64,000 nt of DNA from JBKBIP01 sp046297495 (GTDB taxonomy: Bacteria; Planctomycetota; Planctomycetia; Gemmatales; Gemmataceae). The notes beneath the pieces were generated by a model that was given only the letters and a program-made list of their open reading frames with translations, ran no database searches and had not been told where the DNA came from. Where the stretch lies: NCBI GenBank assembly GCA_046297495.1, contig JBKBIP010000006.1, positions 62,001 to 126,000 of the forward strand, in the 5' to 3' direction. This document shows, piece by piece, positions 63,668 through 64,000 of the stretch (the stretch's first letter is position 1; each line of letters starts with the position of its first letter). Made by a program: the position numbers and the translations under genes.

Positions 63668-64000
63668 ATGGAAGAGAACTTGCTTGGTTACATCCTGAAT
63701 GCCTTGGACCCGGCAACGCAGCGGGACGTCGAGAAACACTTGCGGGACAACCCGGATGCGCAGCGCCAGTTGCAGTTGCTGCGCAAGGCGGTGGAACCTT
63801 TGGAAGCGGACCGCGAGGAGATCGATCCACCTCCTGGTTTGGCGCTGCGCGCGTTGGCCAAAGTAGCGGAATATCGCTGCCATCAGCAGCTGCCCAAGGC
63901 TCCCCCCGTCGTCGTCGCCGGCAAGGTGGGACCGCCGGAACGCCGCCGTTGGCAGCGTGCCGATCTGTTGGTGGCCGCCGTCTTGCTGCTGGCCGTGTTG
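63668..64000 (+). CDS. Probable anti-sigma factor, 3' truncated by window edge
   Basis: The first 111 codons are present: MEENLLGYILNALDPATQRD and VEKHLRDNPDAQRQLQLLRK resemble the N-terminal anti-sigma (zinc-finger-like) fold but without the usual CxxC pair. A hydrophobic stretch (ADLLVAAVLLLAVL) begins at the window end and would be the TM segment. It is next to the sigma gene and likely controls it. Confidence 0.75.
   Translation, partial: MEENLLGYILNALDPATQRDVEKHLRDNPDAQRQLQLLRKAVEPLEADREEIDPPPGLALRALAKVAEYRCHQQLPKAPPVVVAGKVGPPERRRWQRADLLVAAVLLLAVL

Overview
The window looks like draft chromosome from a planctomycete, probably of the Gemmata group. The evidence is a DUF1501 protein, a twin-arginine Gfo/Idh/MocA oxidoreductase, two Hanks-type kinases, an aspartate kinase with a long repeated ACT tail, a di-haem oxidoreductase with Ca-loop repeats, a 54-residue basic protein of the DUF6800 type, a DUF2330 protein, and an hglE/Pfa-like lipid synthase. 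A run of about 99 N (25112-25210) shows the sequence is a scaffold. No rRNA, tRNA, CRISPR array or insertion sequence was recognised.

Layout. 1-5.2 kb: the 3' part of a D-2-hydroxyacid dehydrogenase, a sugar-type ABC ATPase, a broken AAA ATPase with an intact partner, and lysC. 5.3-15.8 kb: housekeeping and regulatory genes (kinase-receiver fusion, MGDG-synthase-like glycosyltransferase, saccharopine-dehydrogenase-like protein, Rrf2/NsrR-like regulator, HIT, metallo-beta-lactamase fold, SDR, glutamate dehydrogenase). 15.8-29.1 kb: mixed genes (kinase, MocA-type oxidoreductase, acidic repeat protein, phosphoesterase, two-subunit CoA transferase, cobalt/nickel uptake genes without CbiQ/CbiO, DUF1501) with several gene remnants between them. 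29.3-31.5 kb: acyl-ACP desaturase and an SppA-like lipoprotein. 32.4-56.0 kb: a large plus-strand lipid/polyketide cluster. 56-64 kb: dynamin-like GTPase, CHAD protein, di-haem oxidoreductase, DUF6800, DUF2330, and an ECF sigma factor with a probable anti-sigma.

The main system is the 32.4-56.0 kb cluster. PKS1 reads NMO-NMO-KS-AT-ACP-(inactive SDR half)-KR and PKS2 reads AT-DH-PPTase. They are followed by a free ACP, an alpha/beta hydrolase, two SDRs, two paralogous Trm112-methyltransferases, an FtsX/MacB-type permease with its ATPase, an extended SDR, a DevC-like permease and a DevB/HlyD-like adaptor. Together these could build, reduce, tailor and export a long-chain lipid. The closest described logic is PUFA synthase, enediyne PKS and the cyanobacterial heterocyst-glycolipid (Hgl/DevBCA) pathway, but the domain split is different. 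The product is not known from the sequence.

Two other patterns stand out. First, four genes (AAA ATPase, ADA2-like deaminase, ceramidase-like, esterase) keep both their N- and C-terminal ends but have lost the middle; a fifth (WD40) survives only as a C-terminus. Second, intergenic spaces carry two dispersed hairpin families, one of which presents a conserved 17-nt core in its loop while its stems differ.
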